Source: Saccharina japonica
Lineage: Eukaryota; Sar; Phaeophyceae; Laminariales; Laminariaceae
Direction of reading: 5' to 3'
Length of the DNA stretch: 64,000 bases
Assembly (NCBI GenBank): GCA_008828725.1
Contig: MEHQ01000646.1
Coordinates: forward strand, 570,960 to 634,959
Part shown: piece by piece, positions 1 through 11,157 of the stretch
How the letters are laid out: every line of letters begins with the position of its first letter
Numbering within the stretch: the stretch's first letter is position 1
The notes under the pieces: model-generated
Seen by the model: only the letters and a program-made list of their open reading frames with translations
What the model was told of the DNA's origin: nothing
Database searches by the model: none
Translations under genes and position numbers: made by a program

Positions 1-130
1 TTAAACCGGGCAGCGTAACACAACGGTACGGGTACGATGCCGGATGTGCCGTTATATTGAACACGCCCAATACTGGTGTCCACGCTTATGCATCGTTGCC
101 GACCGTCGCGCCCCCCTCTTCTTACGTTGT

Positions 131-2100
131 CCCAGTGCCGTCCTGCAGTGTGTGCCAACGAATGGGAGCAGTGCGGTGGCTCCAGCTCATGTGAAGTCTG
201 GACTGGGCCTACATGCTGTGCGCCCGGCTCGCAGTGCGTGATGAAATCTAAGGTGCGGTCGCGAAGCTTGTCACACTGCAGTACCTTGAGATCGCGTGTA
301 CGCTTGTTTCGACTAGGAAGCGGGCGTAGGACCCACAATTTACCAAATGGGCCGCTCACGGGCCGAATACACTAAGCTGTTAACCCTGAAGATGCAGGCT
401 GTTTGTTGGGACGGCAGCGTGTTTTGCGAGTATATTCATTCGTTTCCAACCGATATCAATAGCAACGGGCTGTTCAATCCTCGTCAATTCCTGTAGCAGA
501 CGCCTACTGTACACCCTCCATTGCCCGCATGCATTATGGCACACAATAAATCGATACGCTTGCAACACATATCGACGTTGAATTTACCAGACTCCCTCTC
601 AGTCGACTGATATCACTGATATCTCGACTTAGCGCTTCACATTATACTGCGTAAAGTACACCGTTTTTCTGTTGATAGTTAGGCCTGGTGTATCGGATGT
701 GTATTTCAACTGGGTTCTCAGCTTGGTTTGCAAGTGATCGAATGTTAAAGCATGATCTTCCGCGGAATGAGCATCTCTTCTTCCAAACGTTTTATCTCAT
801 CTCGTGCTCCCGGCTCGTCCCCCCCCCTCCGCCGAACGTGTTCGTACGCTTCACGTTTTCTATTCACTAGGGCTGGTCGCATTGCGAGCCCGACAACCAC
901 CGCAAATGCGGGTCGTGATGCATTTGGGCTCGAGCCGAGGAGGGGGGGGGGTCATCTCCGGCCTTCAGCCTCCAGCTGTGCGTATTAGGATTTGGGTTCT
1001 ATTGTGTTGGGGAAATGGGTTGATCCGTAATGTGGTCTAGGGGTCTACGGGTGGCATCTTCAGAGATATCATACACCCAGAAGCTTGTTGGGGGCTTATC
1101 CTCTGCTTAGCAAAATGCCCGCACCACGAATTTCAGGGGCAATCTACACTCGGAAGCGGCCTTGAGCACAGTTTCAGTGTAAAACCAGTTAGGAGGCTTA
1201 CTTGTGAGTTCGCCGATCAATAATAGTCAATCCACATGAGAGAGAGGGTAGGCGCGCGAAAGAGATACAGTAGAAACATTTGTACGATGCCTTAGTAGAA
1301 AGGCAGTCTAGGGATGCCAGATCACAACTTGGGGTTCTACAACCCACCGCGCAATGTGTATCAACAGCGGATGCGACATTTTCCCGGTGTGGTAGTCAGG
1401 AAGTTGGTACATCTGAATGACCTTGGTCGCATGGTGGGTATCATGGTACCTGTGCCATGCATCGGTCACTGATGTGGCACAAACGGCTCATCGCGAAACT
1501 ACTAGAGTGACGATTCCGAACAGAAAGGGTTTTTGAATGTGGTGAGGGGAGCATTGTTTCAGAGCCACAAGCCGCACCTGGGGAAGGATTCCTTGCAACG
1601 TGCATGTGCCGTCGAGCGAGCTCAATTAAGTCAACATGGATATATATCCGTATGCGCTAATCCACACGACGCGCCTAGTGTAGCGTAGTCATTTGCAGCA
1701 AGTGAGCTGGCAGAAAGGCGCTTCCGTAAATACACACTTAGGTGTGCTATACATTGAAGTAATATTTGTACTATACCAGGTAGCTATTTATTCAGCGAAT
1801 AGTTTTTTTACTGTTGATATTAGTTCAGAGAATAGTTGTACTATTAGTTGAAGTAATAGTTGCACGCTTAGCCGAAGCAGGATACGAGTACTGCGGTTTG
1901 TTAACCCCCACGGCGCTCCCTAGCGTAGCGTAGTCCGAAACGTCCTGCGAGCTAGAAGCCAGGCGTTTCTTTGTAGTATACACACACTTTGTTGTGCTCT
2001 TTGTTGAAGTAATACTTTGTATTGTTGATATTGGATGGAATAATAGCTGTACAATAATTACCGGAAGTAACAGTTGAACTATCACTTGAGTTGCATCCTT
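131..2100 (+). repeat. Copy 1 of a ~1.95-kb direct duplication
   Basis: This block is repeated at 2102-4048 in the same orientation. The last ~900 bases of the two copies differ at only a few positions. Positions ~300-480 differ much more, and copy 2 carries a run of TTAGGG units there that copy 1 lacks. Copy 1 ends with GTTGCATCCTT exactly before the N at 2101, and copy 2 ends with the same bases before unique sequence. The block holds a CBM1-like exon and otherwise no recognisable gene. It may be a real tandem duplication or two alleles placed in series. Confidence 0.9.
149..252 (+). CDS. CBM1-like cellulose-binding exon (partial gene)
   Basis: The frame translates with the core VCANEWEQCGG, then WTGPTCCAPGSQCV. 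These match the CBM1 (fungal-type cellulose-binding) signature of a Cys-flanked QCGG, a WTGP motif and paired cysteines. CBM1 modules bind crystalline cellulose through aromatic residues in secreted wall proteins of fungi, oomycetes and some algae. The exon is bounded by a CCTGCAG acceptor and an AAG/GTGCGG donor. The final Cys region of the fold is missing and would have to come from a downstream exon that I could not find. An additional Cys lies in the loop SSSCEVW. No start codon, signal peptide or partner exon was identified, so this may be part of a live gene or a gene fragment. Confidence 0.5.
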
Positions 2101-2101
2101 N
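2101..2101. other. Single ambiguous base at a repeat junction
   Basis: One N sits exactly between the two ~1.95-kb duplicate blocks. It marks either an unresolved base or an assembly join. Confidence 0.95.
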
Positions 2102-2119
2102 CCCAGTGCCGTCCTGCAG

Positions 2120-2223
2120 TGTGTGCCAACGAATGGGAGCAGTGCGGTGGCTCCAGCTCATATGAAGTCTGGACTGGGCCTACATGCTGTGCACCCGGCT
2201 CGCAGTGCGTGATGAAATCTAAG
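2120..2223 (+). CDS. CBM1-like cellulose-binding exon, second copy
   Basis: This repeats the exon at 149-252 inside the second duplication unit, with the same CCTGCAG acceptor and AAG/GTGCGG donor. The visible coding difference is Cys to Tyr in the loop, reading SSSYEVW instead of SSSCEVW. QCGG and WTGPTCC are kept. The loss of an unpaired-looking Cys could be allelic or functional variation. As in copy 1, no partner exons are recognisable, so it is called only as an exon. Confidence 0.45.
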
Positions 2224-2405
2224 GTGCGGTCGCGAAGCTTTTCACACTGCAATACCTTGAGATCGCGACACGTACGCTTGTTTTGACTATGACGTGGGGG
2301 TATGACCCACAATGGACCAAATGGGCCGCTCACGGGCCGTAAACACTAAGCTGTTGGCCCTGAAGATGAAGGCTGTTTCTAAAACCCATACCGAAAGCAA
2401 CCGGC

Positions 2406-2435
2406 TTAGGGTTAGGGTTAGGGTTAGGGTTAGGG
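2406..2435 (+). repeat. Interstitial telomere-like (TTAGGG)5
   Basis: Five perfect TTAGGG units stand in tandem. Shorter pieces of the same motif occur near 5900, 7350, 7400, 7780 (reverse), 8910 (reverse), 14310, 15585 (reverse) and 26160. The tract is present in only one of the two duplicated blocks. Confidence 0.9.
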
Positions 2436-4048
2436 CCAATCGTCGTCAACTGCAGTGTAGCAGACGCCTGCTGTACACCCTCCATTGCCCGCATGCATTA
2501 TGGCACACAATACATCGATACGCTTGCAACGCATACCGACGTTGAATATATCAAACTCCCCCTCAGTCGACTGTTATCGTTCTCGACTTAGCGCTTCACA
2601 TTATACTGCACAAAGTACACCGTTTTGTTGTCGATAGTTAGGCCTGGTATATTTCCACTGGGTTCTCAGCTTGGTTCGTAAGTGATCGGATGTTAAAGCA
2701 TGATCTTCCGCGGGATTATCATCTCTTCTTCCAAACGTTTCTTCTCATCTCGTGCTGCCGGCTCGTTCCCCCCTCCGCTGAACGTGTTCGTACGCTTGAC
2801 GTTTTTAATTCACTAGGGCTGGTCGCATTGCGAGCCCGACAACCACCGCAAATGCGGGTCGTGATGCATTTGGGCTCGAATCGAGGAGGGGGGGGGGGCA
2901 TCTCCGGCCTTCAGCCTCCAGCTGTGCGTATTAGGACTTGGGTCCTATTGTGTTGGGGAATTGGGTTGATCTGTAATGTGGTCTAGGGGTCTACGGGTGG
3001 CATCGTCAGAGATATCATACACCCAGAAGCTTGTTGGGGGCTTATCTTCTGCTTAACAAAATGCCTGCAACACGAATTTCAGGGGCAATCTACACTCGGA
3101 AGCGGCCTTGAGCACTGTTTCAGTGTAAAACCAGTTAGGAGGCTTACTTGTAAGTTCGCCGATCAATAATAGTCAATCCACATGAGAGAGAGGGTAGGCG
3201 CGCGAAAGAGATACAGTAGAAACATTTGTACGATGCCTTAGTAGAAAGGCAGTCTAGGGATGCCAGATCACAACTTGGGGTTCTACAACCCACCGCGCAA
3301 TGTGTATCAACAGCGGATGCGACATTTTCCCGGTGTGGTAGTCAGGAAGTTGGTACATCTGAATGACCTTGGTCGCATGGTGGGTATCATGGTACCTGTG
3401 CCATGCATCGGTCACTGATGTGGCACAAACGGCTCATCGCGAAACTACTAGAGTGACGATTCCGAACAGAGAGGGTTTTTGAATGTGGTGAGGGGAGCAT
3501 TGTTTTAAAGCCACAAGCCGCACCTGGGGAAGGATTCCTTGCAACGTGCATGTGCCGACGAGCGAGCTCAATTAAGTCAACATGGATATATATATCCGTA
3601 TGCGCTAATCCACACGACGCGCCTAGTGTAGCGTAGTCATTTGCAGCAAGTGAGCTGGCAGAAAGGCGCTTCCGTAAATACACACTTAGGTGTGCTATAC
3701 ATTGAAGTAATATTTGTACTATACCAGGTAGCTATTTATTCAGCGAATAGTTTTTTTACTGTTGATATTAGTTCAGAGAATAGTTGTACTATTAGTTGAA
3801 GTAATAGTTGCACGCTTAGCCGAAGCAGGATACGAGTACTGCGGTTTGTTAACCCCCACGGCGCTCCCTAGCGTAGCGTAGTCCGAAACGTCCTGCGAGC
3901 TAGAAGCCAGGCGTTTCTTTGTAGTATACACACACTTTGTTGTGCTCTTTGTTGAAGTAATTCTTTGTATTGTTGATATTGGATGGAATAATAGCTGTAC
4001 AATAATTACCGGAAGTAACAGTTGAACTATCACTTGAGTTGCATCCTT

Positions 4049-4860
4049 AGGGAAGCTGCACCATCAATTGAACTGCTCATGTTTAGTATACTACTGGTAT
4101 GTAACAATTGTTGCTCTCTATACCAGGTATCAATTGAAACAATAAATGCTGGGGGTCGGAAACAGCAGTGGGAAGGTGTGCGTCGAATTCTTGTGGATAG
4201 CATACTTTCTCGTCGGGTCAACGCTGTTGTTACCTGACTGCTTTGAGCAAACCTATTTTGCCAACAAGACTAGGCTGTATGTCAGTTACTACTGTCCTGT
4301 TACAGCACGCCCACTCGGCGGCAAAGATACCTATTTCGCGCGAACCCAGTGAAATGCGGCTAAACAAGAGTAAACAAGAGCAGACGTTTAAATTCCACAT
4401 GAAGATTGGAGGCGCAGGGCTCCTCGTATGCCGTCATACTGCTTGCTGTCACCCACCTTGATGCGCGGCGGTTGCGTTGTGGACGTGATCCCATCTTCCT
4501 GCAATAATTAAATACGCCTGAGTATCGCATGAGCGAACGGCCAAGGGGACGCCGTCAAATGCTGCAGTGTCTACCAGTCTTAAAATCGGCTTGCTCCAAA
4601 CAAACTTGAGTTCAGTTTGGTCCTTTTTATCAAGCGCTTCTCGCCCCCCCCCCACCCCTCTTCCCGTCCCCCTTCCCTTTCATACTAAGCTGCAGGAATA
4701 TCCGACTTCGGGGTCGCGTCTTCTCCAAGAATGGCTGTGGCGTGCTTGCACGAGTAAGGCACAGCAACGAGCTCCTCGTCATCTACTCTGACCACCCCTG
4801 TCGTGTCACTACCCGAAGTAACTACTGTAATAACTGCTGCTGTAATTCCTATTATATTGT
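4049..4860. other. No gene recognised
   Basis: Only short open frames (<75 codons) without recognisable motifs. A C-run lies at ~4645. Confidence 0.6.
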
Positions 4861-5478
4861 AGGGCAGCGGCCAAAAAATGGTATACCTGGTCTGTTTGCG
4901 GCCAAAAACAGGTACATCCTTAAACTCAAGGCAAAAACGCACTCTACGTGCCCTGCCATTGGTCCAAAACTCGTTGTACCTGTTTTTGCCTCTTTAAACC
5001 CCAGGTACACCTGATTTTGTCTACTCTGTTTGACTTTCACCTTTTTTTTTTGTCGTTTTTAAGCCCTTCATAGCTCCACTCTATGGCCCCTCTATACTAA
5101 TGCCGACGTACGCGGAGACCCCCTCCTCCCTTCGCACCTCGCACCACACGCCACTCGAGCGACACACATATCTGCCTGTACACCTCCGCCGAACTAATAC
5201 GACATAGAAAGCTCCCCTTCGGGATTGTGGTTGACTTGGAATACCAGGGGTGTCGCAAGCTGAGAAGGGAGAATACAGCAGCAGGCGTTCGTTCCTCGTA
5301 CTACTAATAGCAGCTACTCGTGTACGTAGCCACCGGGCGAGCGCGAAGAACATGAAAAAACTCTACTTTGCGTTGCAAGGAACGGCAGGTTAGTGGGGTG
5401 GGTTTTTAACTTGATTTTAGTATGTACCTGTTTTTGGCCCCGAACGGACCAGGTGTACCTGTTTTTGGCCGCTGCCCT
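4861..5478. mobile_element. Non-autonomous TIR transposon (MITE), 618 bp
   Basis: The two ends are inverted repeats of about 55 bp, starting AGGGCAGCGGCCAAAAA and containing two GGCCAAAAACAGGTAC-like blocks each. The flanking ATATTGT at 4854-4860 is repeated at 5479-5485. If the terminal A/T is counted as host DNA, the duplication is the 9-bp TATATTGTA, which would fit a Mutator-like element. The interior contains no transposase and no long open frame. The fully matching target duplication suggests a fairly young insertion. Confidence 0.85.
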
Positions 5479-5533
5479 ATATTGTATTGATTATTATAGC
5501 CGATATAGTCGCACTTGGTACGAGCTTGAAGTA

Positions 5534-5690
5534 TTGTTTTCCACACAAAAGAGAAAAAAGAGGAAAAAGAGGAAGTATTTACATTTTTGGGAAATTCGCC
5601 AGAGGAGAGAGGGCAAAATGATTGGAAGGCTTCGCGTTCTAATAAATGGAAAAAGAAAATGCAAAAAAGGGAAATATACAGTAGAAAATT
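5534..5690 (+). repeat. AT-rich dispersed repeat, partial copy
   Basis: It shares the succession 'TTTGGGAAATTC..CAGAG..GGCAAAATG.TTGGAAGGCTTCG' with the two units at 6655-7070, so it is a diverged outlying copy of that repeat. It has no coding content. Confidence 0.55.
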
Positions 5691-6204
5691 GCGCGAAAAA
5701 TGTACTTAATATTTCGTAAATTCGTGGCTCCGACATAATGGCCCTAACTCAAAGCAATAACGCATCGCGTGTGTTCTGGGTAATGTGTGCTCCAACGCAA
5801 AACGTGCTAGCAATGGCACGGAAGAGAGAGTGGGTAGTATACGTGTATACGCGGTTACCTAAATTACATACCAATATTTCCCTGTCCCTTACGGTTACGG
5901 TTGAGGGTTAGGGATAGGGCGAAGCCAGCCAACAAACTGACTCTAGTTGATTGCTCGTCTGACGATAAGTGTCTTCACTTCATTAACCATAAACAAACGT
6001 GGAAACCTACACGTTCGCGTTCTCCAGCACAGCAGCCATTGGCACCGGCACTGTTTGTTGGAAATCCTCAGAATACTCAGTATATATACGTTAGTTCAGG
6101 CAGGAGTTGAGCGCACTGCATGTATCTGCATGTATGTATTCAACGTTTCTCCATCGGGCTTATTCTTGGGGCTGAAGCGGCTTCACTCATTATCGTTGTC
6201 ACGG

Positions 6205-6560
6205 CATCCCGTTTTCTCTCTCTCTCTCTTTCTCTCATCTCTCCTATCCCCTTCTGAAGCGCATTTTGATGGGATTCCCTACTGTATTTTAGCGTGTTTG
6301 TTGGGCAAACGTCTATTGGCTGCTGCAGTGCCCCCTCTCCCTTGCTCCTCTCTCTATGCGTGTTCTCGCTCGGTCTCTCTCTCTCCTCTCCTCTTTCCTC
6401 TCGTCTCCTCAGGCGCATTGTTGTGGGATTCCATATTACTGTAATACACTGTAATACTTGGTATTACGTGTTTTCAGGCCATGCATCGACTGGCAGCTCC
6501 CTCGCTCTCTCGATCCTTCTTATCGCGCAATTGTTGGGGCAACCCCCGCCCCCTATACCA
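6205..6560 (+). repeat. CT-rich degenerate tandem repeat, block 1
   Basis: Units of ~120-180 bp each consist of a (CT)-rich tract, a GAAGCGCATTTTGATGGGATTCC-like core, a TACTGTA segment and a CTGGCAGCTCCC-like block. The open frames across it (for example 5947-6444) are low-complexity and not credible genes. Confidence 0.65.
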
Positions 6561-6654
6561 TTGATTTGGGTTGAGGGAAAGTACTCTAGAATATACTAAT
6601 TTTCGGTTGCTTTTTCGAATCCGTGATGTGATCCAAATGATCCACCGCCTTAGG

Positions 6655-7070
6655 GCCACATTCTTAGGGTCGTTCTTATCGAGCAACTTTTTTTTCCAAA
6701 TTTTCCAATATTTGTTTCCAAAACAAAAGGAAAAGCAAGAACAACAGGATTTATTTGGAAATTTTGGAATTTTATCACAAGGCAAAATATTTGGAATGCT
6801 TCGCATTCCAATATTTGGACATTATTTTTGGAAAATATGGAAATCATAAAAATTGCACGAAATTGTTTTTTGGAAATGTTGGAAAAAAGTTGCTCAATAA
6901 GAACGACCCTTATCGAGCAACCTTTTTCCAAAATTTCCACATTGTTTTCTCAAAACAAAATGAAAAAGAGGGAAATGAGGAAATATTTCCATAGTTTGGG
7001 AATTCTTCAGAGCGCAAAATGTTTGGAAGGCTTCGAATTCCATTATTTGGAAAAAACAAAATAGGGGATT
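6655..7070 (+). repeat. AT-rich repeat, two tandem units
   Basis: Two ~190-240-bp units begin with a GAACGACCCTTATCGAGCAAC-like block (GTCGTTCTTATCGAGCAAC in unit 1). Each continues through TTCCAAAATTTCCA tracts and ends with AATGCTTCG or AAGGCTTCG before an AT-rich tail. The unit has no coding potential. Confidence 0.7.
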
Positions 7071-7839
7071 TTTTTCAAGTTCATGGCTTGCAGGGGTTGG
7101 GCGCGCTTAGGACCGACGCGTGGCACGAGACACACGTAAATGCGCCTCAATCAGTTTTTGTGAATCCGGTGTCTCGTTTGAGAGATTGAGTAACCTCAGC
7201 CCTGGCGCAGTATCACTCTACCAGGTACATGTCTACAGTGCTTCTTTGACGTATCGCCCCCCTCAATCATGGCTACATTACCGCAAACACCGGACCTCGT
7301 GTGGGTGTTTTGCGCACTTGTAGGGCGCATGCCGCACGTTCCCACTTATTGATTAGGGTTAGCGTGAGTCTGCGCGGTGCAACGCACCAACAAACTTAGG
7401 CTAATGGTTAGGGTTAGTACCGTTAGTGCTACAGTAGGTCGTACGAGCACTGCCAGTTTCGGCGGCAATGAGTATACGAGTTGCATCATAATACTGGTCG
7501 ACAAATACGCGTAGTGCCTATCGAAGGGAGTTAGTCAGGGCGCCACAGGACAAAAACACCCACACTTTTTTATTCATAATTCGTCACAATCGGGCCCCAC
7601 TACTCCTTGTGGCGGGGGTGGTTACGGTCACCGGAACAGAAAATACGGTAGAACCGAAACCAAATACAAATGAATGAACCAACGGAACATACATGTGGCG
7701 ATGGTGTAAAATCCTTCAGGTTATTTATTTAAATCCACGCAGGCGGTCGCCGAATGTATTCAGAGTTTCCCCATCTAACCCTAACCCTATCGTTGGGTTG
7801 GGGCTACGGAGTTGGCTCCATCTTATATATCTGTCGCGG
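7071..7839. other. No gene recognised
   Basis: Short open frames only. Telomere-like pieces occur at ~7350, ~7400 and ~7780. Confidence 0.6.
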
Positions 7840-8190
7840 ACTCCTACTTCACTCTCTTGTCTCTTCTCTCTCCCCCTGAAGCGCATTTTGATGGGTGTAA
7901 TATACTTATAAAATACGTTTTTCCGGCGCACATGTCTACTGGCAGCTCCCGTGCTCTCTGTCTCTTGTTCTCTCTCGTCTCTACTCTCTCCTCCCGACCC
8001 GCACTGTTATGGGATTCCAGGCTGTATGTACTACGTCGTGTTCGCATTAGTTTTTTTGTGCCATAAATCTACGGGCAGTTCCTGTAGGTTCTCTCCCTCT
8101 CCCGCTCTTTCTCTCTCTTTCGTTAGCTCGCCCACTTTCTCGCTCTCTCCTTCCAAAACGAGTTTTCAATTAATTCCATACTGTAGTCGA
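7840..8190 (+). repeat. CT-rich degenerate tandem repeat, block 2
   Basis: This is the same unit as at 6205-6560: CT-rich tracts alternating with CCTGAAGCGCATTTTGATGG, a GTCTACTGGCAGCTCCC block and a GGGATTCCA core. At least three units are visible. It is separated from block 1 by the AT-rich repeat and unique sequence. Confidence 0.65.
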
Positions 8191-8586
8191 ACCTTATTCT
8201 TGGACGTACGTGTACATTAAATATCTCAACAATCATCTGCTGGTAGGTCCAAGCAGTTGACAGGTACATCCAGTACACGACTGCTCCCAAACCATTCTGT
8301 GTCAGGGCCCGCCCCGAGGTTCCACAGATCTCCTCTTCGACAATCCTCCAACGTATTCATAGAAACGCCATTTTAAAGTACTACCCTAGCCAAAGTCCAA
8401 TTGGCATGAGTTTGCAGCATTACGTCGACGATACAGCGTCCCATCAACAAACCCCGAGTGCAGTTGTTAACGTATGGCCTTGATGGCCGCCAATCGTGCC
8501 AAAGGTCAAGTATGACTCAGATGGTGTTCTGGCCGTTGCAGGTCGAAGAATAGCGTTGCCGTGAGGTAGACCGATCCGTTAGCTTC

Positions 8587-10117
8587 TCAGTTTTCAGAAA
8601 CCGAGTCAAGGAGCGGCCCATCCATGATGCACGGGGCGAAAGGATGATCGCTGCAATAGCGCGCGAAGTCCATGACCCGTTCAGAGCAACATTCGTCCTG
8701 TGAACGAAGCAAGGGTTGAACAATGCGTGTGTCAGGCAAGCTGAAAACGGCGACTGGGCAGTTTGAGCCTTAAGCTATTGGGAGTGTAGTGTGAGAGCCG
8801 TCCCCCGTTCTGGATTTCGGTGTACTGACATTTTATGACTTTTTCTGCATGCTTCGCTTGAAGCTTGTCGCTCGCAAAAGGAAGAATTTTGTCCACAGGG
8901 ACCTAGGCCTAACCCTAAGGGACCAACGTACCTCGCCGCCGGGACGGTCCTCGCAGCCAGGCCCTCCGCAGGCTCCGCACTTATAGGCGCAGCAGACGCC
9001 GTCCTCAGACTCCACACCAGGAATGTTGTTGCTGCAAAAGCCGTCTGATACGAGATTTTCCGGATATTTGTGTTGGTTTGTTGTCGCGGGTAACGACTGT
9101 CAGAACAACAGCAGATATATGACATGGAGTCCACAGATTCGGTCCAGGAAGGCACCAATCAACGTTGAAAAAGGAAACGAAAGCCAGGAACCAGCTATTC
9201 CATAACATACCAGGTCGTACTGACTGTCGGTCAACGGATTTCAAACACTAGCGCTGAGCTCAAATACTTGGCATCGCACCCAGAGAACAAAGGCACATAG
9301 GCTTTCCTACTACTGGGTTACACTTAATACATGGCCAGCGTCAAACCAACGTGGACGCCGAACGCAACACCCGAAAACCATTTGTTGCTTGCAACGGCCA
9401 TACACCAAACCGTGTTTCTAAGACGCTTGACATTGAACCATGCTCTACTGTACTCTAGTGAACCACGAGTGGCGTAATGACAACAGGAACCGGCGGCCGC
9501 GTCGGAATATATGTTACGATAGGCGCACGCACGCTGATAACACCCATGGAGCGTGAAGCCGCGGTACGTCGCCACAAACAACGAAGTTACTACTGAAGAA
9601 GCAAGCGGCAGTCAGACCACCCACAAAGCCAGGAATATAGGTAACCATGGAGGTGCTGTAGAGGTAGTCGAGCCAACCCACCATCCAAGACGCATGGCCC
9701 GTAGCCCCGAACGCTGCACCTCACACGGTCTTCCTGGATGATAGAAGGGCAGCAAAAGTCCTGACGACAAGGGACGGATAGAAGCAAGCGCTCGTGATTC
9801 CGCGTGATGTTGGTGGCTGATAGGTGGCAGTCATGTTCCCTGATCAACGTGTTAGTCTACGTCAAGTAAAGTAAAGTTGTATGCGAGGCATTCCCTGTGG
9901 TGGAGATGGGTGAGCTCAAGCTGCATGTCTAACTGGAGCAGCGTGGCACGGGAAGGAAAGATAGACAACAATCCCAAATATACCTCTCTGAGCCCTCGGC
10001 GACGGCAGCCTTCCTCCTCGCAAACTCGGCACCAAGCGTTGCAGCAGACGTTGCCGTTTGGCCAACCGGATATATCGCCACCGCAAGGTTCCTCTATGTA
10101 AACATCATCGGCTTGTG
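8587..10117 (-). CDS. Cys-rich repeat protein gene, four exons visible
   Basis: Minus-strand exons 10117-9984, 9760-9682, 9044-8932 and 8697-8587 (TGA at 8589-8587) join with GT-AG introns and compatible phases. They encode two copies of a ten-cysteine module. Each has a first half ending VCC..xxC..C...GC (for example VCCAYKCGACGGPGC) and a second half CC...15 residues...C...PC+LD (CVRGYGPCVLD-like, CIMDG in the last). The intron inside each module falls directly after a Glu in phase 0, and the intron between modules is in phase 1. This regularity argues strongly that the exons are real. Similar CGGSGC..RPGG..CC modules are known to me from brown-algal and oomycete secreted proteins, but I cannot name the family. 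Function is unknown; an extracellular disulfide-rich role is inference. The start codon, signal peptide and any 5' exons were not found, and the exon-1 start (acceptor at 10117) is the least certain boundary. Confidence 0.7.
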
Positions 10118-10364
10118 CTGCGATGGTGCCGTGGGCCGCGTTGGGCGGGGTTCCTAGGCGGGCGATCGTATGGGCAAGTAACAGCAGATATGCATATGTT
10201 ATTGCTTAGCCTAGGGATTGAGCACGACAACAGGGTCCTCGCGAACATGGAAATCATCAGTTGGAAACAGCACATGCCTGGTGTCTGTTACGTTGTTCTC
10301 CTCGCCGTTCCGCGAACATCGACACTGAGTACGCGGGGTAGCATCCCCCGTACTCGGAAAGCGG

Positions 10365-11157
10365 GCTACAGTAGTAACCATCTGAGAACGGTACTTTTTT
10401 TTGTGGGTTCTGCCGATGGCTGTACTGAAAGAACCAAGGCGACAATTCACACGCCGGTTGTGTCCAACAATACCCTGAGTGAAAATGAAAATTCGCGTTC
10501 GCGTCGATTTTTATATTTTTCAGTTTTGCTTTAGTTATAGCCTTGAAAGGCTATTTTTGGTAAGGATTGCAAATGGCCAATTTTCAATATATTTAATTTC
10601 GGCTGGCTCAGGAAACCATATTCTAGACCCGATATTGAAAATGTGTTCCCGGAGGATTGTGGTGATTAGCTATACGATCATCATACAAGTTGTATTGTAG
10701 TAAAATATCCATTTTTGATGGCGCTGAAATTTTTTCCGTTTTGGGGTTAATTCCTTACTGTCAGTAAGGAAAAAAACCGAAAACGGAAAATTTTTCAGCG
10801 CCATCAAAATGGATATTTTACTACAATACAACTTGTGTGATGATCGTATAGCTTGTCACCACAATCCTCCGGGAACACATTTTCAATATCGGGTCTAGAA
10901 TGTGGTTTCCTGAGCCAGCCGAAAATAAATATATTGAAAATTGACCATTTGAAATCCTTACCAAAAATAGCCTTTCAAGGCTATAACTAAAGCAAAACTG
11001 AAAAATATAAAGATCGACGCGAACACGAATTTTCATTTTCACTCAGGGCATTGTTGGACACAAACCGCGTGTGAATTGTCGCCTTGGTTCTTTCAGTACA
11101 GCCATCGGCAGAACCCACAAAAAAAAAGTACCGTTCTCAGATGGTTACTACTGTAGC
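10365..11157. mobile_element. 793-bp near-perfect palindrome (foldback element)
   Basis: The two ~385-bp arms are inverted copies with roughly 97% identity and meet at a short centre, CCTTACTGTCAGTAAGG (~10755-10771). The outer ends read GCTACAGTAGTAACC and its complement. Mirror-image 73-codon open frames lie at 10479-10700 (+) and 10821-11042 (-). They are a by-product of the symmetry and resemble nothing I know. No flanking target duplication is obvious, so classification as a foldback transposon is inference; a non-mobile inverted duplication is possible. Confidence 0.85.

Larger units (their letters stand above)
2102..4048 (+). repeat. Copy 2 of the ~1.95-kb direct duplication
   Basis: This is the second copy of 131-2100, starting directly after the single N at 2101 at the bases CCCAGTGCCGTCC that begin copy 1. 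It contains a second CBM1-like exon, an interstitial telomere-like tract and a run of G near 2888. Apart from the CBM1 exon I see no gene in it. Confidence 0.9.

Noticed and set aside
10479-11042. Two 73-codon frames of nearly identical sequence facing each other
   Set aside because: They are mirror products of the palindrome and match no family I know.
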